Positions 46,401 to 57,785 of a DNA stretch of 64,000 nucleotides are shown here, piece by piece; position 1 is the stretch's first letter; every line of letters begins with the position of its first letter. Source of the DNA: Cryptomeria japonica (Eukaryota > Streptophyta > Pinopsida > Cupressales > Cupressaceae); the NCBI RefSeq assembly GCF_030272615.1, contig NC_081414.1, forward strand, positions 518,947,185 to 519,011,184, given 5' to 3'. The notes under the pieces were generated by a model that was not told where the DNA came from, ran no database searches, and worked only from the letters and a program-made list of their open reading frames with translations. The position numbers and the translations under genes are program-made.

Positions 46401-49400
46401 TTTTGTTTTGATGTCTTTTTAGGATTGTATCCCAGTCCAGCTTTATCATGTGTGGATTTGGTTTGTAGCTGAATTAGTTCAGTAATACCTTCTTTTTGTT
46501 TGCCCAAAGGACTAGTACCTGAGTACCCCATGTGCTAAATCATTTTGTAACCATGACCATATTGGTTTGAGGAAATCTTACAATGTCGTACCTCCTCATT
46601 TGGACTATCTTCCTTAAAGAGCTAGTTAAGCACAACATCCTCTTCTATTTCATCTGCCAAGGAGGTAGAAGAATGTATGAAGAGACCATCATATATAGTA
46701 TTCAGAGCCGAAGTTTGTGTCCTCCTAGCCTCTAATGGCTTGCCCAACTATTTTGGCGATGGAGGGAGAGAAACTAATGATAGTACTAGTTCTATCTTGT
46801 AGCCATCCATGCCGGTATCTGTAATCTTCAATCTCTTTTCTAAGTCTTTCATCAATGTTTCTGGATCTTCATTTGGAGAGGCTGCCCTATTATGAGGCAC
46901 AAAAGTATCCGCACCTTTTGTCAATGCATTACAGATGACATTTGTATCAGCAGGAATATTGACTTCAGCTCCATTATAAGGAAACTTTAAGCATTGGTGA
47001 TATGTTGATGGTACTGCCTTCATTTCATGAATCCATGGCCTGCCCAATAATATATTGTATGACAATGGAATATCGAGAACCTGGAAAAGGACATCTCTCT
47101 CTACCGGTCCCACTCTGATTGGCAATGATACCAAACCTTTGGAGGTCCTCTCTTCTTCATCATAGGCTTTAATTGTTATTTTCTTGCCTAGATCAATGAC
47201 ATTTTCAGATAATCTTAGTTGTGTAAGCAAATGATAAGTATAGATATTCAACCCCGTGCCTCCATCTATCAAAACATGTTTAACTCTATGTTTGTGGACC
47301 ATGGCTACAATATGCAATGGCTGGTTATGTGGATGATTTAATGAATTGTCATCTTCCTCAGAGAAGGTCCAATAGTGAGGTGAAGTCAGATGACCCACCA
47401 TAGACTGAAACTGATCAATGTCTAAATCTTTTGGAACGTTGGTAGTGAGCAATGCTTTGTGTAGGACTTCCTTGTGAGTAGATGAGAGCTGTAGCAATTC
47501 AAAAATTGAAATTTGAGCATTTGTCCTTTTTAACTGTTCAACCACATTGTATCCAGACGATGATGATGAGGTTAATCTTTCAAAATTGTCCAAGGTTGAT
47601 TCTTTTTGTTTGTTTGGCATGACTGTTAGATTTGATGTTTCTTGAGCCAGTTTGGAAGAACTAGCTCCTTGGAAGGTAACTTTCTTTTGAGACCTGGTCA
47701 GAGCTTTTGCATATTGTGATTCATTTGGTTTATCTTGAACTATAATCACATTGCAATATTCTGAGTGTGAAGGTTCAATCATGTTGATAATGTTGTCCTG
47801 GCTGGCATAAGCATAATTTACCTTGGCACCTCCTTTGGTCTTTGAGGAATCACCTTGTTCATAAGCAGGCAAAGGGTCTTTAAATGCTTTATGATCAGCA
47901 TTGGTTGGATGATTCCCAGCAACAACTTTACCAGCGTCTATGAGATCCTGAATCTCATGTTTTAGCTTCATGCAATTGTTTATGTTATGACCCTTATTCT
48001 GATGGAAGTCATAGTATTCATTTTCTCTCCACCATCTTGGTTTGACATCCGGATCATATGGTCTAGAGTTATCTGGTAGTGTTATCAAGTTGTTTGCCAA
48101 CAGAGTTTTGAAAGCAGACTCATATGATTCTTCAAGAGGAGTAAAATCATGCTTAGGTTTGGAAAGCCAAGGCTTTTCTTTGAACCATTCCTTTGTTTTC
48201 TTTGGTGGATTCTCTGCTACAATCTCAGTGGCTTTAAGCACTTGTGTACCACTAGCCAAGTTGAATATTGTGGATTTTGAGTTGGTTTTGACAGTGTCTA
48301 CTAATCCATCATTAACAACATTCTTGTTGTTGTCTTTGGCAAATTTCCAATACTTGTTCTTCTCTTTAGAGCTAGATCCTGTTTGTGTTTCTTTCCAAGG
48401 TGTGATATCTCCCTTCTTTATGAGCACATCTTCCATTCGAATGGCATTATCTACCATTTTGTTAAATGATTGGTGTACTTGCATTTGTACGCTATATTTC
48501 AGTTCGGGGACCAAGTTATTGACAAATATATCCATTTTCTCAGAGTCTAGAATAGGTCGTGGGTACCTAGAGAACATCCTTCTCCAGCATTGGAGAAAAG
48601 TAAGAAGAGGTTCCCCTCTTTTCTGTTGAGTATTACAAAGATCAATCATAGTCACAGAATGTCGAATGTTGTATGAGTATTGTTGTAAAAATAGTTGGAT
48701 TAGTTATTCGAATGTTTTTATTCCTTTGGGTAGACTTGAGAACCATTTCATTGCTTGACCCCCTAAACTCCTTGGGAAGAGATGCATGAGGTACGTTTGA
48801 TCGTGCATGAATTCCATACAAGCAGCACTAAATTCCCTAACATGATCTTGAGGATCTAAGGTACCATCATATTTGTAAAATTTTGGGATTTCCACTCGTG
48901 AAGGGAATGGAGGCATGTGTAAATTCTTGTCAAATGGGAAGGGACATATTTTTTCCAAAGAATATTGTTTCGGGGACTTGTCCTTATTCTTCAACTCTGT
49001 GAGCTCTGTTCACAAAGCTAGTAATTGTTTGTGTACCATCATTATAGGTGAGTCTTCCCTTTTAGTAACAAGTGTCTGAACATCATATCCAATAGGAAGT
49101 TTGGCACCTTGATTTGCTAGTTCTAAGAAATAGTCTTCCTTTTCTTGGGTCATGATAGTTTTCATCATTTTTCTAAAGTCTTTGTCTTTCTGGCAGTCAA
49201 GGATTTCTTTTTCTGGAGGTTCAACAGCTTCGTCAATCTCACTTGATGATGAGGAGTCATTATGATTTTCAGGAATATTACGGTCGTTTTTGTTTCCATC
49301 ATTGTATTCTGTATCATGTATAGTGGGAGATCTCGGTTCATCAAAAATTGGTCTGCCTGATGACAACGGTATGTCATAGAGGGGATCCTTCACATAGAAT

Positions 49401-49477
49401 GGATTATCTTGATAAGTGAAGGTTTGTTCTTTGCCTTTGGCTTGTTTCTTACAAGAACTCCTGGTTTGAATAGGCAT
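43442..49477 (-). pseudogene. Gypsy-C gag-protease-RT-RNase H polyprotein
   Basis: An ATG at 49477 (MPIQTRSSCKK) opens a frame that can be followed without any frameshift for about 2012 codons to 43442; about a dozen stops interrupt it (for example 49010-49012, 48704-48706, 46748-46750, 45794-45796, 44927-44929, 44180-44182, 43922-43924). In order: acidic N-terminus; gag domain (48994-48655) with FPRSLGGQAMKWFSSLP; a knuckle-like FHQNKGHNINNC; retropepsin IDGGTGLNIYT and ILLGRPWIHEM; a G-patch-like segment MGYSGTSPLGKQKEGI (46531) and long acidic linker to 45463; RT (44923-44180) with FPLPNIDM, MDGFSGYDKI and YVDDTLVK; and RNase H (43870-43442). The RT site reads YVDDT. Nothing after the first RNase H remains. 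Confidence 0.88.
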
Positions 49478-51740
49478 TTTTATGGATTAGTGTGACCTAG
49501 AGTTGTTTTGTGATATAGAGGTCAAGACCAATTTCAGAGCTAGTTATTCTGTTTAGAGTATTGTTTGGGAGAAACAACTGAGATTTTGTCCGATTTTAGG
49601 AGCGATCTATCCTGTCTAAGACGTTATCCAAGTTGATTCTAAGCGTAGTGTAAGATGCAGTCTGATTTCAGGAATGATTTATCCTGTATAAGATGTTATC
49701 TAAGTGACTAAAATTTGATAGGTAGTTGATTGAACTAGCTGAGAGGTGATCAACCAAATCGTGCAATGCAAATGGCAGAGGTACACTGTCTTGATCTGTT
49801 TATGCTCAGGAAAATGATAACCAGTATTATGTTTGTTGTGAGCTGTTTTTAGGCAAGTTTGACTATTCTGTTCTGACAAAACCAGAGACTCGTATGATAG
49901 GATTTTCTAGACCGGATGATAATTTAGCAGTTACAAGATGACAATAATTATGTTTCATACGAGTTGTTGCCTCATACCGTACAACAAATGGGTATGTGTA
50001 GGATGACAAAAGACTCAGAGTAGTTATGTTTCGTATGACACAGGATACAGAGTCAGACGACAGAATGAAATGACTCGTACAACACAGAATTGGGTCTAGG
50101 ATGACAAACCAGAAGACTCGTACGACATAGGATGTGATATATGACGATGAATTATTAGACTCGTACGACTGTTCACAGGACAGAGCCTAGAAATTTTGAG
50201 TTTTTTTTTTCGATTGCTGAGTATGACCAATTCTGAGATGGACTGATTTTTGACCAGGATAGACTATTTTTTGACACAGACAGAGTTTTGACTTAGGATG
50301 GACTAGTTTCTGACACAGATAAAGTTTCGACTTAGGATGGACTAGCTTCTGACACGGACAGAGTTTCAACTTAGGATGGACTAGCTTCTGACACGGATAG
50401 AGTTTTGACTTAGGATGGACTAGTTTCTGACGCGGACAAAGTTTCGACTCACTAAATTGTTTCTAGTCTTCACTGATTTTTGGTATTTCAATTTTTGTTT
50501 CAGGGATGACAACACAGAAAACAAGTAGTATGTATAGTGACTCCAATCACAGCATGCAAACCCTAAGGAATTTGGTGAGGAAAGAAAACCTTTGCTTGTA
50601 GACTCAGGTACACACCCAATAGCTAATCAAAATATGGCCGCTAAGTCTCACGCAATAGATTCTCAACGCCGTATTATCTGACTCCAAACACTAATGGGGG
50701 CACGAAATGACAAGTATCTTGGGAGAGTTACTATCTCTCTTGCACAAAGATTATCCCCCTTTCGGAGATGAACCGGATAGCTTCTAATTTTAAATTGGAT
50801 TTAGTCAAGGATCCGTTCGGCGCGTCGAGGTATAAACTCAATTAAGAGGTCTCCCAGCCTTGAAAACCAAGGTTTAATATACCCGAAGGTACGAAGGAGA
50901 GCTATTCCCGAGCACTGCTATTGACTTGATTTTCATCAAATCACATTTATTTTATAGTGGGTTGGAGTACTTGGCATCTAGTCGTTCCCCTCACATCGGC
51001 CGTAACGGCTTTAAGAGTTTTTCAACCCCTCGGGAGGGCAGGCCTGCTAAAGATGTACAAATCTCAAACAAAGAAAAAGCTTCAAGGGTTTGGATTTCTG
51101 ATTGTCTAGAAAAAGACAAGAGAATACTCTCCTACCTCTCAGAATCTTCTAAAAGCATAAAAGACATATTTGTTCTTTAACCAGATAGCAAGTTAAGTTC
51201 CTAAAAATTAATTTAAAGAATACACGATGTTTAGTCGATTCTCCTTTAGGCAACCTGCAAAGACAACGAATTAGTAGTCATATTATCTTTGTGCGACAAG
51301 CATATTCTTCGACAAGCATTTTGCAAAAACTAGTTAGGCTGTGAAAAATTCTGAGATAGACAGATAAACAATCAGGGTCAGTCGTCAGAATAATCAATCA
51401 GAAATGAAAAAAATATGAAATTTGCCTCCTTTACCAAAAAATACAGAATCGTATGACAGACACTTGACTCATACGAGACAGAATGCAGTATAGTACAAGG
51501 CCAGATTGCTGATGATGTTGGCTTGTATGATAGATGATTTTTGATCGTACGACAGAAGGTCTACTCGTACGATAATATGTTTGTAATTCATGCGACACCT
51601 GCAATTTGTCATTTCAGTCTGTAAGAATTGTCGTACAAGATGTACGGACGAAAACCAAAAAATCTGAAACCTAAAAAGTAACAAAAAATAAAGCAGTCAG
51701 TCTTGGAGGCCAAAAAAATGTAGTCTTCGGGCCTGACGGT
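49478..51740 (-). other. Gypsy-C untranslated leader
   Basis: About 2.26 kb. It holds an array of tcgtacgac-type phrases (49880-50180), a 39-bp tandem array (50273-50440), the family-conserved block (50540-50785) and a second group of TCGTACGA palindromes (51440-51600). No protein-like ORF apart from the low-complexity reading of the 39-bp array. Confidence 0.7.
50273..50440. repeat. 39-bp tandem array in the Gypsy-C leader
   Basis: Units starting gacac(a/g)ga or gacgcgga begin at 50273, 50312, 50351, 50390 and 50429, a constant 39-bp period, each containing cttaggatggactag. Because 39 is a multiple of 3 the minus strand stays open (13-residue repeats around CQKLVHPKSK), but this is probably not a real protein. 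Confidence 0.92.
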
Positions 51741-51748
51741 GGGTGCCA
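51741..51748 (-). promoter_or_regulatory. Gypsy-C primer binding site
   Basis: The minus strand reads TGGCACCCACCGTCAGG after the LTR, the same position as in Gypsy-A and Gypsy-B. Confidence 0.7.
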
Positions 51749-51754
51749 GAGATA

Positions 51755-52864
51755 TGTGTGTGAAAAAGTGAATCTGTAGCTACAAGCACAACACTTCAAT
51801 TAAGTCATTATATGCATGGTTAGTAATCAATAATCAATAAGAAATAAACCATAGCAAAGTGACTAATTGCCTTCTAAAAGATGCGAGTATAAGATTGCTC
51901 TTAGATTTTTTATAAGCAATACCAGTGACTAGACTACACCAAGACGAAAGATTTAATCTATATGATATTAAGCTATATGGATGCAAGATGGATGAATAAT
52001 TCAAGCAATAATGGATGTAAAATGGATGCAAGTAATCTAAAAAAGCACAATGATTTCAATGACTCTAGAGCGAAATTAGCGTGATAATAATCTCCAAGCG
52101 TGTTCTCAAAAATCTTTGGGGTGAATTGGAATGAGAGCTGAAGACTGAATTTATAGAGAATCACAAAAAGCTCAATTTAGGATTAATTGAAAATAATTGA
52201 GAAATCATGTTCAGTTAACCTTGAGATAGATTCCAATTATAGTTTAATTGAAATGCATTCAAATTAGAAGTCCAAATTGCATTGGAAAATAATAATAAAT
52301 TAATTCCATGCACATCTGATAAAAATAGATAATTATTTAATTTATTCAAGAAAAAGGTCTTTTCAATGCAACTGAACTTCTTTTTGTGAAAAGCTTTGAG
52401 TTCCAATTTTAGAGAATAGTTCCATAATTCAATTAAATTGCTTTTTTGATTTCAAGTTCTAAATTTAGAAAAAGAAATAATATCTCAAGTTTGATTTCTC
52501 TCTCAATTCAATTATTTTTTGTTTTATTTTCAATTCAACTCTTTGTAATAAATTAATTCATCTTTTGTAATAAATTAATCCTTTTTGCATGATTGAATGG
52601 CAAATTTATTAATTTAATTAAATATGCAAGGATATTTAATAAATTAAAATGGGATAATAGATCAAAATGATATTCTTGGAAAATGATTCAATTAATTAAA
52701 TCAATATTTAATTAATATTGAGTAGTTGATTTGCCATGTGATTTTTGATGATTAAAGAATTAATAATGTGCTCAAGATTAATTTAATTGCCTTTGGTTAG
52801 GACCTTGGTGATGTTGTCGAGATTAGGGGCTCATGGTTTAGATGACCAATTTTAGGGTATTACA
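51755..52864 (-). repeat. Gypsy-C 5' LTR
   Basis: About 1110 bp; plus-strand start TGTGTGTGAAAAAG, end TAGGGTATTACA. The outer 100 bp are nearly the same as in Gypsy-A. Confidence 0.78.
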
Positions 52865-53805
52865 CTATCATTCTTACCAATCTTACTATTCTTGAGCAGG
52901 CAAGATTTTGCCCAATGACCCAAGTTTTTACAATGAAAACAAACAAATGGGAGAGATTCATATTCAATCACTTGGGTCCATTTCCCCAATTTAGATATAA
53001 TCTCAATAGATTGAGGCATATCCGTCATATGATTAACATTAACATAGATACGGGCAAAAACCAACCTTGATTTTGCTGTAGTCATCGGTTCGATCGAGAG
53101 AAGTTCTCCAAATGAACCTGCTATCCCTTTGAAGACCTCATTCCATAACTCCAGCGGAAGGCTAGGGAGACGCATCCACACAGGCGCCGACACAAAAAAG
53201 GACTCATCAAGAGAAAGGTTAGGAGCCCATTTCTGTAAAGTCAAGGTTGACTTGGCGAACATCCATGGCCCTTCACATAGAGCTTTATTCATATCTTATT
53301 CGGTATTAAAAGCAAAAGAAAAAAAACCCCTAGGCAAAGTTGCCACATCCACTTGACCTTTGAGAACCCATTTCCTCCTTATAAAATTCCTGACAACATC
53401 AATGTTAGGCCTAAAACTAGCCAACCTTCCAAATAAGGTCATAGCTAATCAAGACACAGTGAGATCAACCAGCTTATCCGGAACAGAGATAGCAACAACC
53501 CCTATCGCGGGGTAAGATATATTTTTAAGTTCCGGAAGCCCAGATTTCACCAGTGGCTTCAATCCAAAAAGCGCTGACCATTTTTTTTCCTTACCTCTAT
53601 CATGTGGGTCCCCGTTTTTGGAATCTTTGTCTTCCACTGATTTGACTGTTGCTTTGTCCCCTTCAGTACCCTGAGAAGCCTAGAAACCAACCTGATTACC
53701 AGCTCCATCCGCAGAAAGGCTGCCATCCCCAAGAAATCCGCCATTCCCAGGTTTGAAATTTGAATTTCCCGCTCGCCACTCTCCTTGCCGCTCCTCTCAA
53801 GCCAT
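52865..53805 (-). pseudogene. LINE ORF1 remnant (DUF4283-type plus zinc knuckle)
   Basis: An ATG at 53805-53803 starts a frame followed to 52865 with about four in-frame stops (the third codon is TGA, another is TAG near 53680, and there are stops near 53449 and 53293) but no frameshift. The middle (RRKWVLKGQVDVATLPRGFF, then KALCEGPWMFAKSTLTLQKW) is the DUF4283 pattern of plant L1-type ORF1 proteins. It is followed by VWMRLPSLPLELWNE and a CCHC knuckle CFHCKNLGHWAKSC (about 52890-52935). Such proteins bind RNA of the LINE. The Gypsy-C LTR cuts it just after the knuckle. ORF2 is not seen anywhere in the window. Confidence 0.82.
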
Positions 53806-53809
53806 TGCC

Positions 53810-53840
53810 AAAAAAAAAAAGAAAGAAAGAAAGAAAGAAA
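53810..53840. repeat. Poly(A) and GAAA microsatellite
   Basis: An A-run followed by five GAAA units, directly upstream of the LINE ORF1 start on the minus strand. Confidence 0.9.
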
Positions 53841-53847
53841 TGAAGAA

Positions 53848-55432
53848 CAATGTTTGAGAACACCTATATATTAATTTAAATTGGTAAGTAAACTGTAAAA
53901 GCATATCTATGTTGAGATGGATGATGGATGATGGATGGTGCACTCAGCACCCATTTGTATATAATAACATGATTTCACTTTCTAATTCTTTATGAATAAA
54001 ACTAAATTTTAGAACCTCTATAACATATTAAAGTTTTCAAAAATAGAAAGCAAAAGGCGCTGAATAAATCTGGATACTTACAACGAGCCCAAAGTTGAAA
54101 GTTGAAACACAAGACACTACCAGGAATGGAAACTACAGCCAATTCAAAATTGCCTAGATATTATACATAATGACATTTGTTCCATATATAGCTATGCAAT
54201 TGAATACACCAGGCCTTGCAATTGCTTATTTTAAATGAAAATATTATTTTGTCAGTTGAAGTCTGTTTTCAGGCGCAAGGTAAAGAATATTTCAACTACC
54301 TAATAGTTGTTTTTTCTTGTAGAAATAACAATAGAGTTATTTTAAAATGAAATAAAACACAAAAAAAAAAGATGATGAAAAAAAATGGATAAAGCTTGTT
54401 GGAAAAGTTTACCAAATGCTACCCTAACCAAAAGAAATAAAATAAAAATGAGACCAACCAAAACTAATCTCCTACAGCTACTGGTTCAATCTATTCATAA
54501 TAAATGAAAAATAGATCTATAGATATGAAGACTCAAGATTTTACGCGTGCGATGGAAATCCGATTTGATTCAGAAATTAGATGCAAGTTAAGAGTTTTGT
54601 TAAAGCATCCTCTAAAAGTCACCGATTACATCCAATGGGGCCTGCATTTCGACGTAGATAGCTTTCTATTCAGACAGCTGGATACCTCAGACATATGGTG
54701 GATTAGGGATTTCTCACCTGCAAGTTGCAACTGGTAGCGATCCATATCCGATTTGATAGATATTAAATATGATTCATGGTTTAAGATGCGACGTTCTATA
54801 CAGTAATTCCTCCCTGAGAAAACATTCCCGATGATGGCGTGGAAAACCGGTCGTGGAAGACTGTATTACGGTGGGAAAAAAATTGTATACAGGCGTGAGA
54901 CAGGGTTGGCGTGAAAACCCCACATATCGGCTAATAATCCAAAATTAATTAACTATATAATTATGCTAACTGCTAAGGCATTTCATCATAAAACAAAATT
55001 AAATAAAACATTTAATGTGTATATGCAAATTTCATTGTTTATTGAGAAACTTATGCAAACCATGATATAAATTTGAGATTACATGTTGCAAAGGGAGTAA
55101 TATATTAATTCTTCATGAATCTTAGGGTCTTAAATAAACAAGTTAAAACAACCATCAAAAAACTTTGGTTTGAGAGGACTATCTGAGAAAGAACCATGAG
55201 CGGCAAGAAAAGCTGAAAATCAAAATAGTAGCATGCTTCCAATGAAATAATACCAGTTCTTATTGATAATACAAATATTAAAATTTTTGAGGAGGACACT
55301 AGGAACTGGGAAGTAAACAAGAATCAGCTTTCTAAAATCTCAGCATTAATATCCAACCCAGATATAATTATTCAAAAGAGCCATTGAAATTCGCAAATCC
55401 CCTGAAGAATCAGAAATAGCATGAGCGGAGGA
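53848..55432. other. Spacer downstream of the PLAC8 gene
   Basis: 1.6 kb, mostly AT-rich. It has a GATG microsatellite at 53918-53938. An ORF of 77 codons at 54504-54737 (plus, true ATG) has no recognisable domain and is probably chance. The part next to 55433 should hold the 3' UTR of the PLAC8 gene. Confidence 0.5.
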
Positions 55433-56280
55433 TCATCTTGCCATGGTTGGATACCCAGGAGCTGCCATGGCGGTACCCATCTCCTGCTGTTGACCTCTCC
55501 AACCTGCAACAGGTCAAAACATAAAAAAATCAACGCCAAAACCAGTTAAAGGATTCTAAAAGTAAAAAACTAGTCACAGAAATGTATTTACCAAGAGCAG
55601 GATGATATCCCCTGTGTTTGAGTTCTCTATATTCCTGGCACAGTGCGCATGAATCGCAAAAACAATGGACCAGACAATCTGTGCAGGGGCTCTCCGACAA
55701 GTTATATTTGGCCCGCATCTTGTTTCGGTATAAGCACGAATAGCAGCACCCACACCCCGTAAAAAAGCACAGTGCAGCGTAGATCCCTCCGCTCAAAGCG
55801 CATGCTGTATCAATTTCAACAATTCAGCTTTTCCATAGAATAACGACATCCAATAAAATATTAATTGCTTGCTTAGAATTTGTTTATGCAGGTCTTACGT
55901 GGAGAACCCTCATCCACAATCTCTGCTATTTGCCCAAAAGTGATGCAGGGGCACCAGCACGTGAGGCAACCTGCAATTACAACATTTCCATTATTATAAA
56001 TAAAATATAATCATATAAGAAAGGGGAAAATGAGAGAGAATAGTAAATAGAGGGTTATACAGTTGGAAGTATCTTCGGAGCAGCCGCAAAGGCCAGAGGA
56101 CCACTCTGTGGGACGAAGAGGGCCGTGCTGTTGAGGGTAAGAATGAGGCGGCGGTGGGTGCACATATTGTGGGGGATTTTGGAATGGCGGTGGATACCCT
56201 GTTGCTATATGCTGCGGAGGCGCCGGATACAGGGGAGTACTGGACGCCTGAAGCTCCTGCTCGGCCTTTGGGGCATACAT
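55433..56280 (-). CDS. PLAC8-domain protein (plant cadmium resistance / cell number regulator type), 4 exons
   Basis: Exons on the minus strand are 56280-56061, 55970-55899, 55804-55592 and 55503-55433. All three introns are GT-AG and 88-94 bp long, and the joined frame is open for 191 codons to TGA at 55435-55433. The N-terminus (residues 1-65) is Pro/Gln/Tyr-rich. The signature [14 protein letters not shown] spans residues 74-87 across the exon 1/2 junction. A hydrophobic Cys-rich segment, probably membrane-inserted, covers about 99-123 ([10 protein letters not shown]). Then come ESPCTDC and [16 protein letters not shown] (144-159), all family hallmarks. Members sit in the plasma membrane and act in metal (Cd, Zn) or Ca transport or in organ-size control; which role applies here cannot be told. 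I chose the ATG at 56280 ([10 protein letters not shown]); the open frame further upstream begins with a TTG. A TATA-like box lies about 52 bp upstream of it. Length is normal and the gene looks intact. Confidence 0.92.
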
Positions 56281-56331
56281 CTTCTTTGTCTTTTCAATTT
56301 CCAAGTATTGATTTTAGTCTTCCGGGGGGGC

Positions 56332-56339
56332 CTATTTAA
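56332..56339 (-). promoter_or_regulatory. TATA-like box of the PLAC8 gene
   Basis: The minus strand reads TTAAATAG about 52 bp upstream of the ATG, giving a predicted transcript start near 56305 and a short 5' UTR of about 25 nt. Confidence 0.45.
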
Positions 56340-57785
56340 CGTGTAGAGCATTCAAATGCTGTTGTCTGATTTCAAATTTGGCGGCTTTTACTGACCTTTC
56401 CAATGCATTGAACGAGTTATGGTGTCTTGAACAGTAGACAGTTTCAAATCATTTACTTACAAAATAAGAGTCCGTGTCCAATATAATTTATTCATTGAAC
56501 ATTGACTCAATCTGTTACAGATGCAAATATTTACTTTTATAGTGAAAATTATTTTCCTCCCAAAAGTAGAATTTGTTCCCAAAACCTCAAGCCATTCACA
56601 TTCAAGGATTCATAATTCTACCTTAAATGATTCAAACATCCTATACATTAAAAAACAAGCATTCATAATAAAGTAAATCTAAATTTAAAAAGCTTAAAAA
56701 ATCAATAGAATTCACATTTAGACAATACTAAAATATAGAGAATAGGAAGACTGATGGGAAAGCGTTCCTTATCACACGCGTTTTTAAAAGCCGTGTGCCC
56801 AACCAACATAAAACGAAAAATAACGCTGACAAGAACTAAACACGGAAAGCACCAAGACGGAGAAGACAAAGACCATATTATTTCAGAAATACCAAGTATC
56901 GATCAAATTAATACCGATGTATCACTTTTATTTAATAAAAAAACACAAGGATCGGACAAAATCGGCGTAGAAAATCTCGCCCGTTAGACAATTTCACCTC
57001 CCCCAAATATACTTAATTTGACTTGATAAACATTCTTATCTTGATTCAAAATGACAACAAAATGCGGCGGGGGTTTCTAAGGTTGCATACCAGTAATTTT
57101 CTAACGATGAAATAGGAAAAGTTCAATTTGAAATTTATATATTTATTTTTTATTTTATTTTATTTTAAGTTTATTTTGGTGAAATGTTTTTAATTTTTAT
57201 ATTAAGTTTGCTATTATATTTATTTTTATTCATTTTCATTTTCATTTTATTTATATTTTTACATATGTTTGAGTATATTTGACTTTATTTTTTCTTTATG
57301 TTTACATGTTTCTATTTACTTGTCTTATTACTTGCTAAGTTCCCAAATGTTTATTCTTGACCTTGAGAGAGAGCATTTATTGTCTAAGTGATTCTTGAAA
57401 CATACAAGAGTAACCATATATGTTGACTCCCACATGTTCCTACCAATTGATTTGAATGTATGGCCAATTATTTATTATGGCTTGGTATTTAAAGACATTT
57501 ATTCGAAATTAATTCACATCATAGAATTACCTTAGTTCATTCAAATACCCTAAGTATTTACAATGAGAATTCATAAAACATCTAGGTTTAGGGCACTAAA
57601 TTGAATTAGTACTTACTTGAGAATTAACATTTAGGCAATTTTATACTTGCATGTTTTCAATCAATTCTTGTCCAAGTACATGAATTGGCCTTTTGAAGGT
57701 GTTGATTAAGGAGATTGTGAACCTTCACAATCCTACAATTTCCTCAATGTATTTCAAAATGGTACCATCTCTACACAATAGCAAA
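56340..57785. other. Promoter-side spacer of the PLAC8 gene
   Basis: AT-rich; includes dispersed repeat copy 2 (56620-57065) and a TTTTA-rich run (57140-57175). A 77-codon plus-strand ORF at 56754-56987 lies inside the repeat and has no recognisable domain. The phrase catctaggtttagggcacta near 57580-57600 loosely resembles the repeat start again. Confidence 0.5.
56620..57065 (+). repeat. Dispersed repeat, copy 2 (copy 1 at 39160-39680)
   Basis: Ordered similarity to 39160-39680 in the same orientation; see that entry. This copy begins about 340 bp upstream of the PLAC8 start codon and could lie in its promoter region. Confidence 0.6.

Larger units (their letters stand above)
43442..52864 (-). 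mobile_element. Gypsy-C: Ty3/gypsy (Tat-like) element, truncated after RNase H
   Basis: Minus-strand order: 5' LTR 51755-52864, primer binding site 51741-51748, leader 49478-51740, gag-protease-RT-RNase H 49477-43442, then an abrupt end at about 43442-43455. The second RNase H, integrase and 3' LTR are missing. The outer end TTACA (52864) abuts a LINE ORF1 remnant, so the element landed in or next to a LINE and later lost its 3' half. Closely related to Gypsy-A by gag and LTR end. Confidence 0.88.

Noticed and set aside
50187-50369. Small Cys/Lys/Pro repeat protein on the minus strand
   Set aside because: It is simply the 39-bp array read in frame, in the untranslated leader of Gypsy-C.
54504-54737. 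77-codon plus-strand ORF with a true ATG near the PLAC8 gene
   Set aside because: No motif, no homologue recognised, and no promoter or splice context; length is within chance for this composition.
56281-56304. Eight-codon N-terminal extension of the PLAC8 protein (opening at TTG)
   Set aside because: The first codon is TTG, not ATG; the TATA position and family N-termini favour the ATG at 56280.
56754-56987. 77-codon plus-strand ORF
   Set aside because: It lies within the dispersed repeat shared with 39160-39680, where the frame is not conserved.
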